From the NCBI RefSeq assembly GCF_003012795.1, contig NZ_PXYH01000012.1:1-64000 (forward strand): a stretch of 64,000 bases of DNA. The letters are read 5' to 3'. Below the pieces are notes generated by a model. It saw only the letters and a list, made by a program, of their open reading frames with translations. It was not told the DNA's origin and did not search any database. Origin of the DNA: Zobellella taiwanensis. Lineage in GTDB: Bacteria > Pseudomonadota > Gammaproteobacteria > Enterobacterales > Aeromonadaceae. Within the stretch, counting starts at the first letter, position 1; every line of letters begins with the position of its first letter. The position numbers and the translations under genes are program-made. This document shows positions 33,803 through 42,787 of the stretch, piece by piece.

Positions 33803-36235
33803 TCAGTGCTTCATCTGCCTCTTGGTATGTCGGGTCGGCGCCGTATTGGCGGGATCGTCCGGCCATACATGCTTGGGATAGCGTCCCTTCATCTCTTTTT
33901 TCACGTCCTGGTAGGAACCGGCCCAAAACGCCGCCAGATCCCGGGTTACCTGCAGAGGCCGGCGGGCCGGCGACAACAGCTCCAGCACCAGCGCCACCCG
34001 GCCATGCGCCAGCTCGGGCGTGCCCGACTGGCCGAACATCTCCTGCAACCGCACCGGCAGCACAGGATCGTCCCCCTCCCGATAGCGGATATCGGCACGG
34101 GTTCCGGTGGCCAGTTCAATCCGGGCGGGTAGCAGGGTATCCAGCATTTGCTGCCGTTGCCAGTCCAGTCTGCCGCGCAGCAGCGCACTCCAGTCCAGCC
34201 GGGCCAGCTCGTCCCAGCGGCCAAGCCCGTGCAGACGGGGCAACAACCAGTCTTCCGCCTGCGCCAGCCATTCCGCTTCATCACAGGGGGAAAAGCCGCA
34301 GTCGGCCAGTTTTTGTCCGGCAAGCTTCAGCCGCAGCCATAGTTGCCGGGCCGCCTCATCCAGCGGCAGGCTGTCCCAGCCCCGCCGGCGGATTTCCTGC
34401 AGCAGGCAATGTGCCCGCTGCTCCGGACTCACCTCTGCCAGGGGTATCCGTTGCAGCACCAGGCTGCCGAAGCACCATTGCCGCTCGGCCCTCACCCGGT
34501 TGGCGTCATCGTCCCACTGCAGTTGCTCCCGCTCACTGAAGCGCCCGGGCAGGTATTGCCGCAGCGCTTCCAGCGTGATCGGCTCCGCCGCCTGGATCAC
34601 GACGCCCCGCTCGCCCCGGCCCAGGGCCGCCACCGCCAGCATGGGCTTGCCGGCCAGGGGGCTGGCCTGGGGCAGGTCGGCGCTCAGTCCGCCAGCCAGC
34701 GCATAGCGGCCCTGCTGGCGCAACAGCCCCACCCACTCCGGTCGGGCATTGGCCAGCAGCAGCCCCAGGTAATGGCCCACGGGCTCCGCCGGCGTCATCT
34801 CGAGACGCTGAAACCAGCGCCGGGCCGAGGCGGCCAGCCGGCTCCGGGCAGCCAGCACCTGGCCCGACAGGGGGCCCTCGCCGAAACGCCCTTCCTCTAC
34901 CAGCGCCGCCAGCCAGACGGCATCGGCCAGGGCGCCTTCCCGGCCCTGCCCTTGCCAGTCGGCGGCAGTGAGCAGCAACTGCCCCAGCCAGGGCTCGGTG
35001 CCCAGCCGCCACACCCGCCGGCCAAGGGGAGTGAGCTGGCTGCCGTGCAGCAGCCCCAGCTCCGCCAACTGTCGCCGGGCCGCGGCCAGCAGCGGCGCCG
35101 GCGGTGATGTCAGCAACGGCAGTTGTTCCGGCTCGGCGCCCCAGGCGGCACATTCCAGCACGAAGGCGGCCAGGCAGCTCTGCTCGATTTCCGCCGCCCG
35201 CCGGGGCGCCAGCCGCTCCTGTTGTTCCCGGCTCCACAACCGCAGGCAGACACCAGGCCCCAGCCGGCCGGCCCGGCCGGCCCGCTGGGTGGCCGAGGCC
35301 TGGCCTATCTGCCGGCTCAGCAGCCGGGTGATGCCGGCCTCGGGATCGAACTGGGCCTGGCGCTCCAGGCCCGAATCCACCACTATGCCGATACCGTCTA
35401 TGGTCAGCGAGGTCTCCGCCACATTGGTGGCCAGCACCACCTTGCGCCGGCCGCTCGCCGCCGGAGCTATCGCCGCCTGCTGCTCGGCCAGGGTAAGCCG
35501 GCCATAAAGAGGGCGGAGCTCGGTATCGCCGGGCACCCGGTCGAGCAGCCAGTCGTGGGCGGCGCGAATTTCCCGCTCGCCGGGCAGGAAGGCCAGTACG
35601 CTGCCTTCGTGGCCGGAGAGGGCGGCGAGCACCGCCCGCCCCAGGCACTCATCGAGCCGGCTGTGCTGGTTGCGCGGCAGGTACTCGATGCTCACCGGAA
35701 AGGCACGCCCGGCGCTGCGCACGATGGCGGCATCGGGCAGCAGTTGCTCCAGCGCCAGCCCTTCGAGGGTGGCGGACATCACCAGTATGCGCAGATCTTC
35801 GCGCAGGGCCTGGCACTCCAGGGCGAAGGCCAGGGCCAAATCCGCCTGCAGGCTGCGCTCGTGGAATTCATCGAAAATCAGCAGGGACACACCGGCCAGT
35901 TCGGGATCCGCCTGCAGCATCCGGGTCAGCACCCCCTCGGTCACCACTTCCAGCCGGGTAGATTTGCCGATCCGGCTCTCGCCGCGCATGCGATAGCCGA
36001 CCCGGCCGCCCGGCGCCTCGCCCAGTTGCCGGGCCAGGTATTGGGCTATGGTGCGGGCCGCCAGCCGGCGCGGCTCCAGCATGATGATGCGGCCGGTGAT
36101 CTCCGGACGCTCCAGCAGCCACAGGGGCAGCCAGGTGGACTTGCCGGCACCGGGCGGCGCTTCGAGGATGATACGGGAGGACGCCAGCGCCTGCTGCAGC
36201 CGGGGCAGGGCTTCGGTTATGGGTAGCTGGTTCAC
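33803..36235 (-). CDS. hrpB: ATP-dependent helicase HrpB
   Basis: DEAH-like RNA helicase of 810 aa (E. coli 809 to 824 depending on start). Walker A APPGAGKST (26-34), motif II DEFH (122-125), SATLEG motif III, and motif VI QRAGRAGR are present, followed by HA2, OB and the HrpB-specific C-terminal domain. Cellular role is poorly known. The start is GTG (36235) with AGGTAA just upstream. It is divergent from thpR and reads straight into mrcB. Confidence 0.94.
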   Translation of the reverse strand: MNQLPITEALPRLQQALASSRIILEAPPGAGKSTWLPLWLLERPEITGRIIMLEPRRLAARTIAQYLARQLGEAPGGRVGYRMRGESRIGKSTRLEVVTEGVLTRMLQADPELAGVSLLIFDEFHERSLQADLALAFALECQALREDLRILVMSATLEGLALEQLLPDAAIVRSAGRAFPVSIEYLPRNQHSRLDECLGRAVLAALSGHEGSVLAFLPGEREIRAAHDWLLDRVPGDTELRPLYGRLTLAEQQAAIAPAASGRRKVVLATNVAETSLTIDGIGIVVDSGLERQAQFDPEAGITRLLSRQIGQASATQRAGRAGRLGPGVCLRLWSREQQERLAPRRAAEIEQSCLAAFVLECAAWGAEPEQLPLLTSPPAPLLAAARRQLAELGLLHGSQLTPLGRRVWRLGTEPWLGQLLLTAADWQGQGREGALADAVWLAALVEEGRFGEGPLSGQVLAARSRLAASARRWFQRLEMTPAEPVGHYLGLLLANARPEWVGLLRQQGRYALAGGLSADLPQASPLAGKPMLAVAALGRGERGVVIQAAEPITLEALRQYLPGRFSEREQLQWDDDANRVRAERQWCFGSLVLQRIPLAEVSPEQRAHCLLQEIRRRGWDSLPLDEAARQLWLRLKLAGQKLADCGFSPCDEAEWLAQAEDWLLPRLHGLGRWDELARLDWSALLRGRLDWQRQQMLDTLLPARIELATGTRADIRYREGDDPVLPVRLQEMFGQSGTPELAHGRVALVLELLSPARRPLQVTRDLAAFWAGSYQDVKKEMKGRYPKHVWPDDPANTAPTRHTKRQMKH

Positions 36236-36239
36236 GCTG

Positions 36240-36268
36240 TTACCTGAGGACGGTTAAACCGTTATATT
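36240..36268 (+). promoter_or_regulatory. Candidate thpR promoter
   Basis: TTACCT (36240-36245), 17 bp, TATATT (36263-36268), ending about 25 bp before the thpR ATG. The palindrome GGTTAAACC sits in the spacer. Confidence 0.5.
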
Positions 36269-36299
36269 GTGCCAAAAGCCCAGCAAAAGGACTATGCCG

Positions 36300-36818
36300 A
36301 TGGCAAGCGACGACAACCGGCTGTTTTTGGCCTTTCCCGCCAGGGAGCTGGCTTCGCCCCTGGCTCGGTTGCAGGACAGGCTCAGCCTGCCCGGACGACG
36401 CATCCCCGCCGCCCAACTGCACCTGACCCTGCTGTTTATCGGCCGGCTCGGGCACGACGACCGGGCGGCCTTGCTGCGCAGGCTGGCGAGGATGCCCATG
36501 CCCGGCTTCGAACTCGTCCTCGACCGGCTGGGCTGTTTCCCCCGCGCCGGCGTGGTCTGGGCCGGACCCTCGGCACCGCCAGCCGTACTGATGACGCTGG
36601 CCGGGGCAGTGGAACTGGCCTGCCGCACCCTGGGGCAGCCCAGGCCACACCGGGCCTATCGTCCCCATATCACCCTGTTTCGCCACTGCACCACCGACAC
36701 CCTGCCCCCGATGTCGCCCCTGGTTTACCGGCCACGGGAACTCTGCCTGTACCATTCGGAACTCACCGCCGAAGGGCCGCTTTACCACTGCCTGCAACGC
36801 TGGCCGCTCACGGACTGA
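36300..36818 (+). CDS. thpR: RNA 2',3'-cyclic phosphodiesterase (2H family)
   Basis: LigT/ThpR protein of about 172 aa (E. coli 176) that opens 2',3'-cyclic phosphates and in vitro joins tRNA halves by a 2'-5' bond. The two catalytic HxTx motifs are HLTL (AAQLHLTLLFIG) and HITL (YRPHITLFRH). I start at MASDDNRLF (36300) because AAAAGG is 9 nt away; ATG 36294 would be too close and 36267 lacks a site. Its end overlaps the convergent sfsA end by 11 bp. Confidence 0.9.
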   Translation: MASDDNRLFLAFPARELASPLARLQDRLSLPGRRIPAAQLHLTLLFIGRLGHDDRAALLRRLARMPMPGFELVLDRLGCFPRAGVVWAGPSAPPAVLMTLAGAVELACRTLGQPRPHRAYRPHITLFRHCTTDTLPPMSPLVYRPRELCLYHSELTAEGPLYHCLQRWPLTD

Positions 36819-37512
36819 ACGGCAGCGGCACCGCCAGTTGCATCCCCTCGGGAGAAATGTCGGCACGCCAGGCCAGGCATTCCACGCCGGCCGCCAGGGC
36901 CTCGTCCAGCAGCCTGCCGTAGGCCGGATCCAGGTGCCGGGCGGGAGCAACCCGCTCGATGCCGGTATGCAACACGCAAAACAGCAGCACCGCCCTGTGT
37001 CCGGCCCGGGCTTGGACCATCAGCTCGCGCACGTGCTTTTGCGCCCGCAGGCTCTGGGTGTCGGGAAAATAACCCTGGCCCCCCGGGGCCAGCAGGGTCA
37101 CGCTTTTCACCTCCACATAGCAATCGGGGGCACCGCCCTGGCTCAGCAAGAAGTCGATACGGCTACCTTCCTCGCCGTAGCGGACCTCGGCCCGGTGCCG
37201 GCGGTAACCGGCCAGTTCGGGGATCAGGCCTTGCTCCAGCGCCTCGGCCGCCAGCTGGTTGGCCCGGATGGTGTTGACACAAATAAAGTCGCCCCCCGGA
37301 TTGCGGCTCAACTCCCAGGTATGGGCGTACTTTCGCCTGGGGTTGTCGGAGGTGGAATAATAGACCTCCCAGCCGGGCTCGCCACAGGCGGTCATGCGTC
37401 CGGTATTGGGGCAATGCAGGGTGAGGTGGTGATCACCGGCCTGAACGTCGGCCAGGAAGCGCTGGTAGCGGCGGATCAGCCGGCCCCGGCGCAAGCAAGA
37501 GGAAAACTGCAC
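36808..37512 (-). CDS. sfsA: SfsA family protein (sugar fermentation stimulation)
   Basis: Protein of 234 aa, exactly the E. coli SfsA length when started at the GTG at 37512 (AGGTAG upstream); the frame runs on to 37590 without homology. Family motifs include RRYQRFLADV, HCPNTGRMT, STSDNPRRKYAHTWEL, SRIDFLL, CYVEVKSVTL and YFPDTQSLRAQKHVREL, the last resembling a nuclease-type D-E-K core. In E. coli it was linked to maltose metabolism and DNA binding; the true role is unsettled. Placed between thpR and dksA as in E. coli. Confidence 0.95.
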   Translation of the reverse strand: MQFSSCLRRGRLIRRYQRFLADVQAGDHHLTLHCPNTGRMTACGEPGWEVYYSTSDNPRRKYAHTWELSRNPGGDFICVNTIRANQLAAEALEQGLIPELAGYRRHRAEVRYGEEGSRIDFLLSQGGAPDCYVEVKSVTLLAPGGQGYFPDTQSLRAQKHVRELMVQARAGHRAVLLFCVLHTGIERVAPARHLDPAYGRLLDEALAAGVECLAWRADISPEGMQLAVPLPFSP

Positions 37513-37604
37513 AATTCTACCTATAGTTCCTAAAATGAAGGGAGATGGTAACCGGTCGGCAGAGCCCGACTCCACTCTTGAAAAGCGCACCGACCGCCCT
37601 CATC

Positions 37605-37632
37605 TGATGGGCTCGGCCATGCCCGGCGAGCC
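37605..37632. other. GC-rich inverted repeat between sfsA and dksA
   Basis: GGCTCG and CGAGCC, about 11 bp apart near 37608-37630, can pair in the sfsA-dksA spacer. There is no T-run, and the loop sequence does not match the dispersed repeat family. It may be chance. Confidence 0.25.
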
Positions 37633-37712
37633 GGCGCAGGATGGAGGGGCGGCCGCAAAAGCAGGCGATTTCTGATTTAAGGGAGCCATTCCCCAGAAAT
37701 CACACGGCAAAA

Positions 37713-37742
37713 TTGCCTTGTTAACATGCTTTCTGCTATAGA
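37713..37742 (+). promoter_or_regulatory. dksA promoter
   Basis: TTGCCT (37713-37718), 18-bp spacer, TATAGA (37737-37742), about 50 nt before the dksA ATG. Confidence 0.65.
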
Positions 37743-37794
37743 TAGCCGCTTCTCAAATTTGGTTGGCGCAATATTGCTTTTTAGGAGATACGGA

Positions 37795-38247
37795 ATGCCA
37801 GCAGTCGAAACCAAAAAATCTCTCGGTATTCTGGCTATTGCCGGTGTTGAGCCCTACCAGGCGAAGCCCGACGAAGAATACATGAACGAAGCGCAGAAAA
37901 CGCACTTCCGCAAGATTCTGGGCGCCTGGCGCAATCAATTGCGCGAAGAAGTGGACCGCACCGTGGGCCACATGAAGGACGAAGCCGCCAACTTCCCCGA
38001 TCCGGTGGACAGGGCCGCCCAGGAAGAAGAATTCGCCCTCGAGCTGCGGGCCCGGGATCGGGAGCGCAAGCTGATCAAGAAAATCGAAAAGACCCTGCAA
38101 AAAATCGAGGACGACGATTTCGGTTATTGCGAACACTGCGGCGTGGAAATCGGTATCCGCCGGCTGGAAGCCCGCCCCACTGCCGATCTGTGCATCGACT
38201 GCAAAACCCTGGCCGAGATCAAGGAAAAACAGATGGCCGGTTACTGA
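37795..38247 (+). CDS. dksA: RNA polymerase-binding transcription factor DksA
   Basis: Secondary-channel regulator, 150 aa (E. coli 151), that with ppGpp represses rRNA promoters and activates amino acid promoters. The coiled-coil tip acidic pair is D69 and D72 (NFPDPVDRA), matching D71 and D74 of E. coli, and the zinc finger is YCEHCG with CIDCKTLAE. The start [10 protein letters not shown] has AGGAGAT upstream. It should act on the rRNA promoters at 54-193. First gene of the dksA-gluQ-pcnB-folK-pan series. Confidence 0.98.
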   Translation: MPAVETKKSLGILAIAGVEPYQAKPDEEYMNEAQKTHFRKILGAWRNQLREEVDRTVGHMKDEAANFPDPVDRAAQEEEFALELRARDRERKLIKKIEKTLQKIEDDDFGYCEHCGVEIGIRRLEARPTADLCIDCKTLAEIKEKQMAGY

Positions 38248-38262
38248 ACCGGCCCCCTCGTC

Positions 38263-39186
38263 ATGAACCACACCGCGCCCGACCGCTATATTGGGCGCTT
38301 TGCTCCCTCTCCCAGCGGTCCCCTCCATTTTGGTTCCCTTATCGCCGCCCTCGGCAGCTACCTCAGGGCCAGCGCTTGCCGTGGCCAGTGGCGGGTGCGC
38401 ATCGAGGATCTGGACCCGCCCCGGGAAGTCCCCGGCGCCGCCGACGACATACTGCGTACCCTGGAAGTCTTTGGCCTGCACTGGGACGGCGATGTGGTCT
38501 ATCAAAGCCGGCGTCATGGCCGCTACCAGGAGGTGCTGGATGACTGGGCGGCCCGGGGGCTGACCTATTACTGCCACTGCCCGCGCCGGCGTATTGCCGA
38601 GACCGGCGGTTTTTACGACGGCCATTGCCGCCGGCTCAAGCTGGGCGCCGACGGCGCAGCGGTGCGCCTGCGCATGGCGCGGCCGGTGTACGGCTTCGAG
38701 GATTGCCTGCAGGGCCGGATCACAGTGCCCGCGGCCCTGGCGGAAGAAGACTTTATCGTGCGCCGGCGCGACGGCCTTTACGCCTACAACCTGGCCGTGG
38801 TGATCGACGATTGGGACGCGGGAGTGACGGAAGTGGTGCGCGGCGCCGACCTGCTCGAACCCACGGTACGCCAGATAGCCCTCTACCACCTGCTCGGCGC
38901 CCCCGAGCCGGGCTGGCTGCACCTGCCCCTGGCCACTTATGGCGGCCACAAGCTGTCCAAGCAGAACCATGCCCCGGCCCTGGACAAGCATCGTCCGGGC
39001 CGGGCCCTGTGGCAGGCCCTGGCCTTTCTCGGCCAACATCCGCCCACCGTACTGTTTGGTGCCGGTGCCACCGAGCTGCTGGCCTGGGCCAGGTCGCACT
39101 GGTGTCTCGAACAGGTGCCCAAAGGCCCTCATATTGCGTTGCCCTGCGCGGATAGTTCGCATTTAGAACGCCCTGCGCTATCATAG
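38263..39186 (+). CDS. gluQ: Glutamyl-Q tRNA(Asp) synthetase
   Basis: Truncated GluRS paralogue, 307 aa, that attaches glutamate to the queuosine base of tRNA(Asp) and lacks an anticodon-binding domain. HIGH-like HFGS (22-25), KMSKS-like HKLSKQ, and a zinc site C104, C106, Y118, C122 (YYCHCP ... FYDGHC), spaced as in E. coli GluQ. It follows dksA by 15 nt, as in E. coli, and has only a weak ribosome binding site, which suggests coupling to dksA. A hairpin overlaps its stop codon (see 39169-39199). Confidence 0.95.
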   Translation: MNHTAPDRYIGRFAPSPSGPLHFGSLIAALGSYLRASACRGQWRVRIEDLDPPREVPGAADDILRTLEVFGLHWDGDVVYQSRRHGRYQEVLDDWAARGLTYYCHCPRRRIAETGGFYDGHCRRLKLGADGAAVRLRMARPVYGFEDCLQGRITVPAALAEEDFIVRRRDGLYAYNLAVVIDDWDAGVTEVVRGADLLEPTVRQIALYHLLGAPEPGWLHLPLATYGGHKLSKQNHAPALDKHRPGRALWQALAFLGQHPPTVLFGAGATELLAWARSHWCLEQVPKGPHIALPCADSSHLERPALS

Positions 39187-39199
39187 GGCGCCCATTTTT
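39169..39199 (+). terminator. Weak terminator-like hairpin at the gluQ stop
   Basis: CGCCCT (39169-39174), a 10-nt loop, AGGGCG (39185-39190), then CCCATTTTTC. The stem is short and the T-run is displaced, so this is at best an attenuator between gluQ and pcnB. Confidence 0.4.
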
Positions 39200-39227
39200 C
39201 TTTACCCAAGGCCCTGCGAGGTGTCCC

Positions 39228-40622
39228 ATTTTTTCCCAGATCGCCGGCTTTTGTAAAAAGCTGCTTACCCGACAACAGGAGGCGTTGCCCTTGCAACCCG
39301 TGGTGCTAGAGCGCGACCAGCACGGTATATCGCGCCGACAAATCAGTGAAAACGCCCTCAAAGTGCTGTATCGCCTGAACAAGGCGGGCTTTGACGCCTA
39401 CCTGGTCGGCGGCGGTGTGCGTGACTTGCTGCTGGGTCGCCAGCCCAAGGATTTCGATATCGCCACCAACGCCACCCCGGAGCAGGTCAAGCAGCTGTTC
39501 AGCAATTGCCGGCTGGTGGGGCGTCGTTTCCGCCTGGCCCATGTGCTGTTCGGCCGGGACGTGATCGAGGTGGCCACCTTTCGCGGCCACCATCATCAGG
39601 TCAACACCAACAAACACATCTCGGCCCAGTCCGCCGAGGGCATGCTGCTGCGCGACAATGTCTACGGCACCATAGAGGAAGATGCCGAGCGACGCGACTT
39701 TACCGTCAACGCCCTCTACTACAATATCGCCGATTTCAGCGTGCTCGGATTCGCCGGCGGCCTCAAGGATCTGGAAGCCCGCCGCCTGGAGCTTATCGGC
39801 GATCCCGAAACCCGCTACCGGGAAGACCCGGTGCGCATGCTGCGGGCGGTGCGCTTCTCCGCCAAGCTGGGGCTGAGCATCAGCCCGCGCACCGAGGCCC
39901 CCATCCGGGAGCTGGCGCCGCTGCTGTCCGACATTCCCCCGGCCCGGCTGTTCGAGGAAACCCTCAAGCTGTTTCTCGCCGGCCAGGGCCTGGAAACCTA
40001 TCGCCAGATGCAGCACTACGGCCTGTTCGCGCCCCTGTTCCCGGAAACCGCCGAGGTTATGGGCCGGGGCAACAACCGTTACGGCCGCTTTATCGAGCTG
40101 GCCCTGGCCAACACCGACGAGCGTATCGCCCAGGAACTGAGGGTCACCCCCGCCTTCCTCTATGCCGCCCTGCTGTGGGGACCGGTGGAAACCCGCACCC
40201 AGGAATTCGTCAACGACGGCGGACTCGGCTACCACGACGCCTTTATGCTGGCCGCCGACGAAGTGATCGGCCGCCAGGTGAAAACCGTAGCCATCCCCCG
40301 CCGTTTCAGCACAATTGTGCGCGATATCTGGCAATTGCAGGACCGGCTGACCAAGCGCGCCGGCAAACGCCCCCACCGGCTGCTGGAGCATCCCAAGTTC
40401 CGCGCCGGCTACGATTTCCTGCTGTTGCGGGCCGAGCTTGATCCCCGGCTCAAGGAACTGGCCGAGTGGTGGACCGACTTCCAGGTCGCCAACCCGGTGG
40501 ACCAGAAAAAACTGAGTCAGGTGGCAGCCCGCGAGCAGGATAACGACATGACCGAAGCCGCCCCGCGCAAGTCGCCACGCAAGCGGCCCCGCCGCCGTCC
40601 GCGCCGGAGACGGGAAGGGTGA
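39228..40622 (+). CDS. pcnB: Poly(A) polymerase I, probable ATT start
   Basis: Adds poly(A) tails to RNA 3' ends, marking them for decay. Nucleotidyltransferase motifs: LVGGGVRDLLLG, the catalytic DFDIATN, RRFRLAHV, RRDFTVNALYYN, and RYREDPVRMLRAVRF; the C-terminus is Arg-rich (PRKSPRKRPRRRPRRRR). Conventional starts are TTG codons at 39285 and 39291, but the in-frame sequence upstream reads IFSQIAGFCKKLLTRQQ, matching the E. coli N-terminus MFTRVANFCRKVLSREE, and begins at ATT (39228) with GAGGTG just before it. E. coli pcnB is known to start at AUU. This start gives 464 aa against 465 in E. coli. The stop overlaps folK (GTGA). Confidence 0.93.
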   Translation: MFSQIAGFCKKLLTRQQEALPLQPVVLERDQHGISRRQISENALKVLYRLNKAGFDAYLVGGGVRDLLLGRQPKDFDIATNATPEQVKQLFSNCRLVGRRFRLAHVLFGRDVIEVATFRGHHHQVNTNKHISAQSAEGMLLRDNVYGTIEEDAERRDFTVNALYYNIADFSVLGFAGGLKDLEARRLELIGDPETRYREDPVRMLRAVRFSAKLGLSISPRTEAPIRELAPLLSDIPPARLFEETLKLFLAGQGLETYRQMQHYGLFAPLFPETAEVMGRGNNRYGRFIELALANTDERIAQELRVTPAFLYAALLWGPVETRTQEFVNDGGLGYHDAFMLAADEVIGRQVKTVAIPRRFSTIVRDIWQLQDRLTKRAGKRPHRLLEHPKFRAGYDFLLLRAELDPRLKELAEWWTDFQVANPVDQKKLSQVAAREQDNDMTEAAPRKSPRKRPRRRPRRRREG

Positions 40623-41107
40623 AACGGGTTTTTGTCGCCCTCGGCGCCAACCTGAACGACCCCGAGGCCCAAATCCGTGCCGCCCGGCAGGCACTGGCGG
40701 CCCTGGCCGTGCCCGCCAGCCTTTGCCATTCGCCCCTGTATCTGAGCCGTCCCATGGGGCCGGCGGATCAGCCGGCCTATGTCAACGGCGTGTCGGCCTT
40801 CGACACCCGGCTCTCGCCCCATGCCCTGCTCGACGCCCTGCAGGCGATAGAACTGGCCCAGGGGCGGGAGCGCAAGGATGAACGCTGGGGCCCCCGCACC
40901 CTGGATCTGGACATACTGCTCTATGGCGACCAGCAGATCGAGGACGAGCGGCTGACCATACCCCACTATGGCATGAAGCAAAGGGAATTCGTGCTTTATC
41001 CGCTGGCCGACCTGGCACCGGAACTGGTGCTGCCCTGCGGCACCCCCCTGGCCCGGCTGCTGCGGGATTGCCCGCAAAACGGCATGACCCGGTTGCCGGC
41101 GCAGTAA
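40619..41107 (+). CDS. folK: 6-hydroxymethyl-7,8-dihydropterin pyrophosphokinase
   Basis: HPPK of 162 aa, transferring pyrophosphate from ATP to the pterin in folate synthesis. Motifs: FVALGANLNDPEAQI, NGVSAFDTRLSPHALLDALQAIE, and the ATP/Mg signature RWGPRTLDLDILLYG. It starts with GTG overlapping the pcnB stop by 4 nt. panB follows after 12 nt, linking folate with pantothenate synthesis, where the PanB reaction uses methylene-tetrahydrofolate. Confidence 0.96.
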   Translation: MKRVFVALGANLNDPEAQIRAARQALAALAVPASLCHSPLYLSRPMGPADQPAYVNGVSAFDTRLSPHALLDALQAIELAQGRERKDERWGPRTLDLDILLYGDQQIEDERLTIPHYGMKQREFVLYPLADLAPELVLPCGTPLARLLRDCPQNGMTRLPAQ

Positions 41108-41119
41108 CAGGAAACCACC

Positions 41120-41914
41120 ATGAGCAAAATCACTACCGCACGCCTGCAGGCGATGAAGCAGGCCGGCCAGAAAATCGCCATGATTACCGCCTACGACGCC
41201 ACTTTCGCCGGCCTGTTCGAACAGGCCGGGGTCCACTCCATCCTGATCGGCGACTCCCTCGGCATGGTGCTGCAGGGCGAAGCCAGCACCCTTAAGGTGA
41301 GCGTGGGCGACATCGCCTATCACACCCGTTGCGTGGCCAACGGCAGTCAAAGTGCGTTCATCGTCGCCGATATGCCGTTCATGAGCTATAGCACCCCGGA
41401 GCAGGCCTGCGCCAGCGCCGCCGCCCTGATGCGGGCCGGCGCCCATATGGTCAAGCTGGAAGGCGGCGACTGGCTGGCGGAGACCGTTACCCAACTGACC
41501 CGCCAGGGTGTGCCGGTATGCGGCCATCTGGGGCTCACCCCCCAGTCGGTACACGTGTTCGGCGGCTTCAAGCTGCAGGGCCGTGAGGCTGAGCAGGCGG
41601 AGCAGATCAAGCGCCACGCCAGGGCCCTGGAGGCGGCCGGTATCCAGCTACTGGTGCTGGAGTGCGTGCCCAGCCAACTGGGCGCCGACATCAGCCGGGA
41701 ACTCCGCATCCCGGTGATCGGCATTGGCGCCGGCCCGGACACCGACGGCCAGGTGCTGGTGATGCAGGACGCCCTGGGGCTGACCTCCGGCTATGTGCCC
41801 AAGTTCACCAAGAACTTCCTGGCCGAGAGCGGCAACGTCCGGGCCGCCATCGAAACCTATGTGGCCGAGGTGGCCGAGGGCCGCTTTCCCGGCCCCGAGC
41901 ACAGTTTTAACTGA
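41120..41914 (+). CDS. panB: 3-methyl-2-oxobutanoate hydroxymethyltransferase
   Basis: Ketopantoate hydroxymethyltransferase, 264 aa like E. coli, first step of pantothenate synthesis. Motifs: [31 protein letters not shown] with the Mg-binding Asp, [25 protein letters not shown], and [17 protein letters not shown]. It overlaps nothing and is followed by panC after 9 nt. Confidence 0.98.
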   Translation: MSKITTARLQAMKQAGQKIAMITAYDATFAGLFEQAGVHSILIGDSLGMVLQGEASTLKVSVGDIAYHTRCVANGSQSAFIVADMPFMSYSTPEQACASAAALMRAGAHMVKLEGGDWLAETVTQLTRQGVPVCGHLGLTPQSVHVFGGFKLQGREAEQAEQIKRHARALEAAGIQLLVLECVPSQLGADISRELRIPVIGIGAGPDTDGQVLVMQDALGLTSGYVPKFTKNFLAESGNVRAAIETYVAEVAEGRFPGPEHSFN

Positions 41915-41923
41915 GGACAGAAG

Positions 41924-42769
41924 ATGCAACTGGTCAGCACCATAGAGGAACTGAGGAGCATCATCGGCGGCTGGCGCCGAGGCGGCGATCGCATCGGCTT
42001 CGTGCCCACCATGGGCAACCTGCACCAGGGTCACCTGGAGCTGGTGCAGCAGGCCAGGGCCCGCACCGACCGGGTGGTGGTGAGCATTTTCGTCAATCCG
42101 CTGCAGTTCGACCGGGCCGCCGATCTGGCCGCCTACCCGCGCACCCTGAAGCAGGACTGTGAGCGCCTCGGCGACCAGGCGGATCTGGTGTTCACCCCCA
42201 CTCCCGAGCTGATGTACCCGCACGGCCAGCAGCAGCAGACCAGGGTCAGCGTGCCCGGCATTTCGCAGGTGCTGGAAGGCGCTCTGCGCCCGGGCCACTT
42301 CGACGGGGTCAGCACAGTGGTGTGCAAGCTGTTCAACCTGGTGCAGCCGGATCTGGCCTGCTTCGGCGAAAAGGACTACCAGCAGCTGGCACTGATCCGT
42401 AAAATGACCGCCGATCTGAACCTGCCGGTGGAGATCCTGGGCGTGCCCACGGTACGCGCCGAGGACGGCCTGGCGCTCAGCTCCCGCAACGGTTACCTGA
42501 CCGAGTCGGAGCGGGCCCTGGCACCCGAGTTGGCCGCCACCATGCACCGGCTGGCCAAGCGCCTGGCCGCGGGCGAGCGGGATCTCGAACTGCTGGTAAA
42601 GGAAGGCGCCGCCCGGCTGGACGGCGCCGGCTTTCGCACCGACGGCATCGATATCGTCGATGCCGACACCCTGGCGCCGCTTGACGAGCACAGCCGGGCG
42701 GCGGTGATTTTAATGGCCGCCTTTCTGGGCAAGGCCAGACTGATAGATAACCAGGTAGTGCCCCTGTAG
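41924..42769 (+). CDS. panC: Pantoate-beta-alanine ligase
   Basis: Pantothenate synthetase, 281 aa (E. coli 283). The adenylation HIGH-like motif is [29 protein letters not shown] and LSSRNGYL (the KMSKS-equivalent) are present. It condenses pantoate with the beta-alanine made by PanD, whose gene lies 183 bp further on beyond a structured repeat. Confidence 0.98.
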   Translation: MQLVSTIEELRSIIGGWRRGGDRIGFVPTMGNLHQGHLELVQQARARTDRVVVSIFVNPLQFDRAADLAAYPRTLKQDCERLGDQADLVFTPTPELMYPHGQQQQTRVSVPGISQVLEGALRPGHFDGVSTVVCKLFNLVQPDLACFGEKDYQQLALIRKMTADLNLPVEILGVPTVRAEDGLALSSRNGYLTESERALAPELAATMHRLAKRLAAGERDLELLVKEGAARLDGAGFRTDGIDIVDADTLAPLDEHSRAAVILMAAFLGKARLIDNQVVPL

Positions 42770-42787
42770 TGACACTCAGGTCTTGCT

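Noticed and set aside
37580-37680. Possible fourth copy of the structured repeat between sfsA and dksA
   Set aside because: It contains GCAGGATGG and a GGCTCG/CGAGCC pair but lacks the inner stem, the double ARGGAT hairpins and the flanking words of the family.
39285-39293. TTG codons as pcnB start
   Set aside because: Both leave out a conserved N-terminal segment; the first is also too close to AGGAGG. They stay as fallback starts, the second being better placed.
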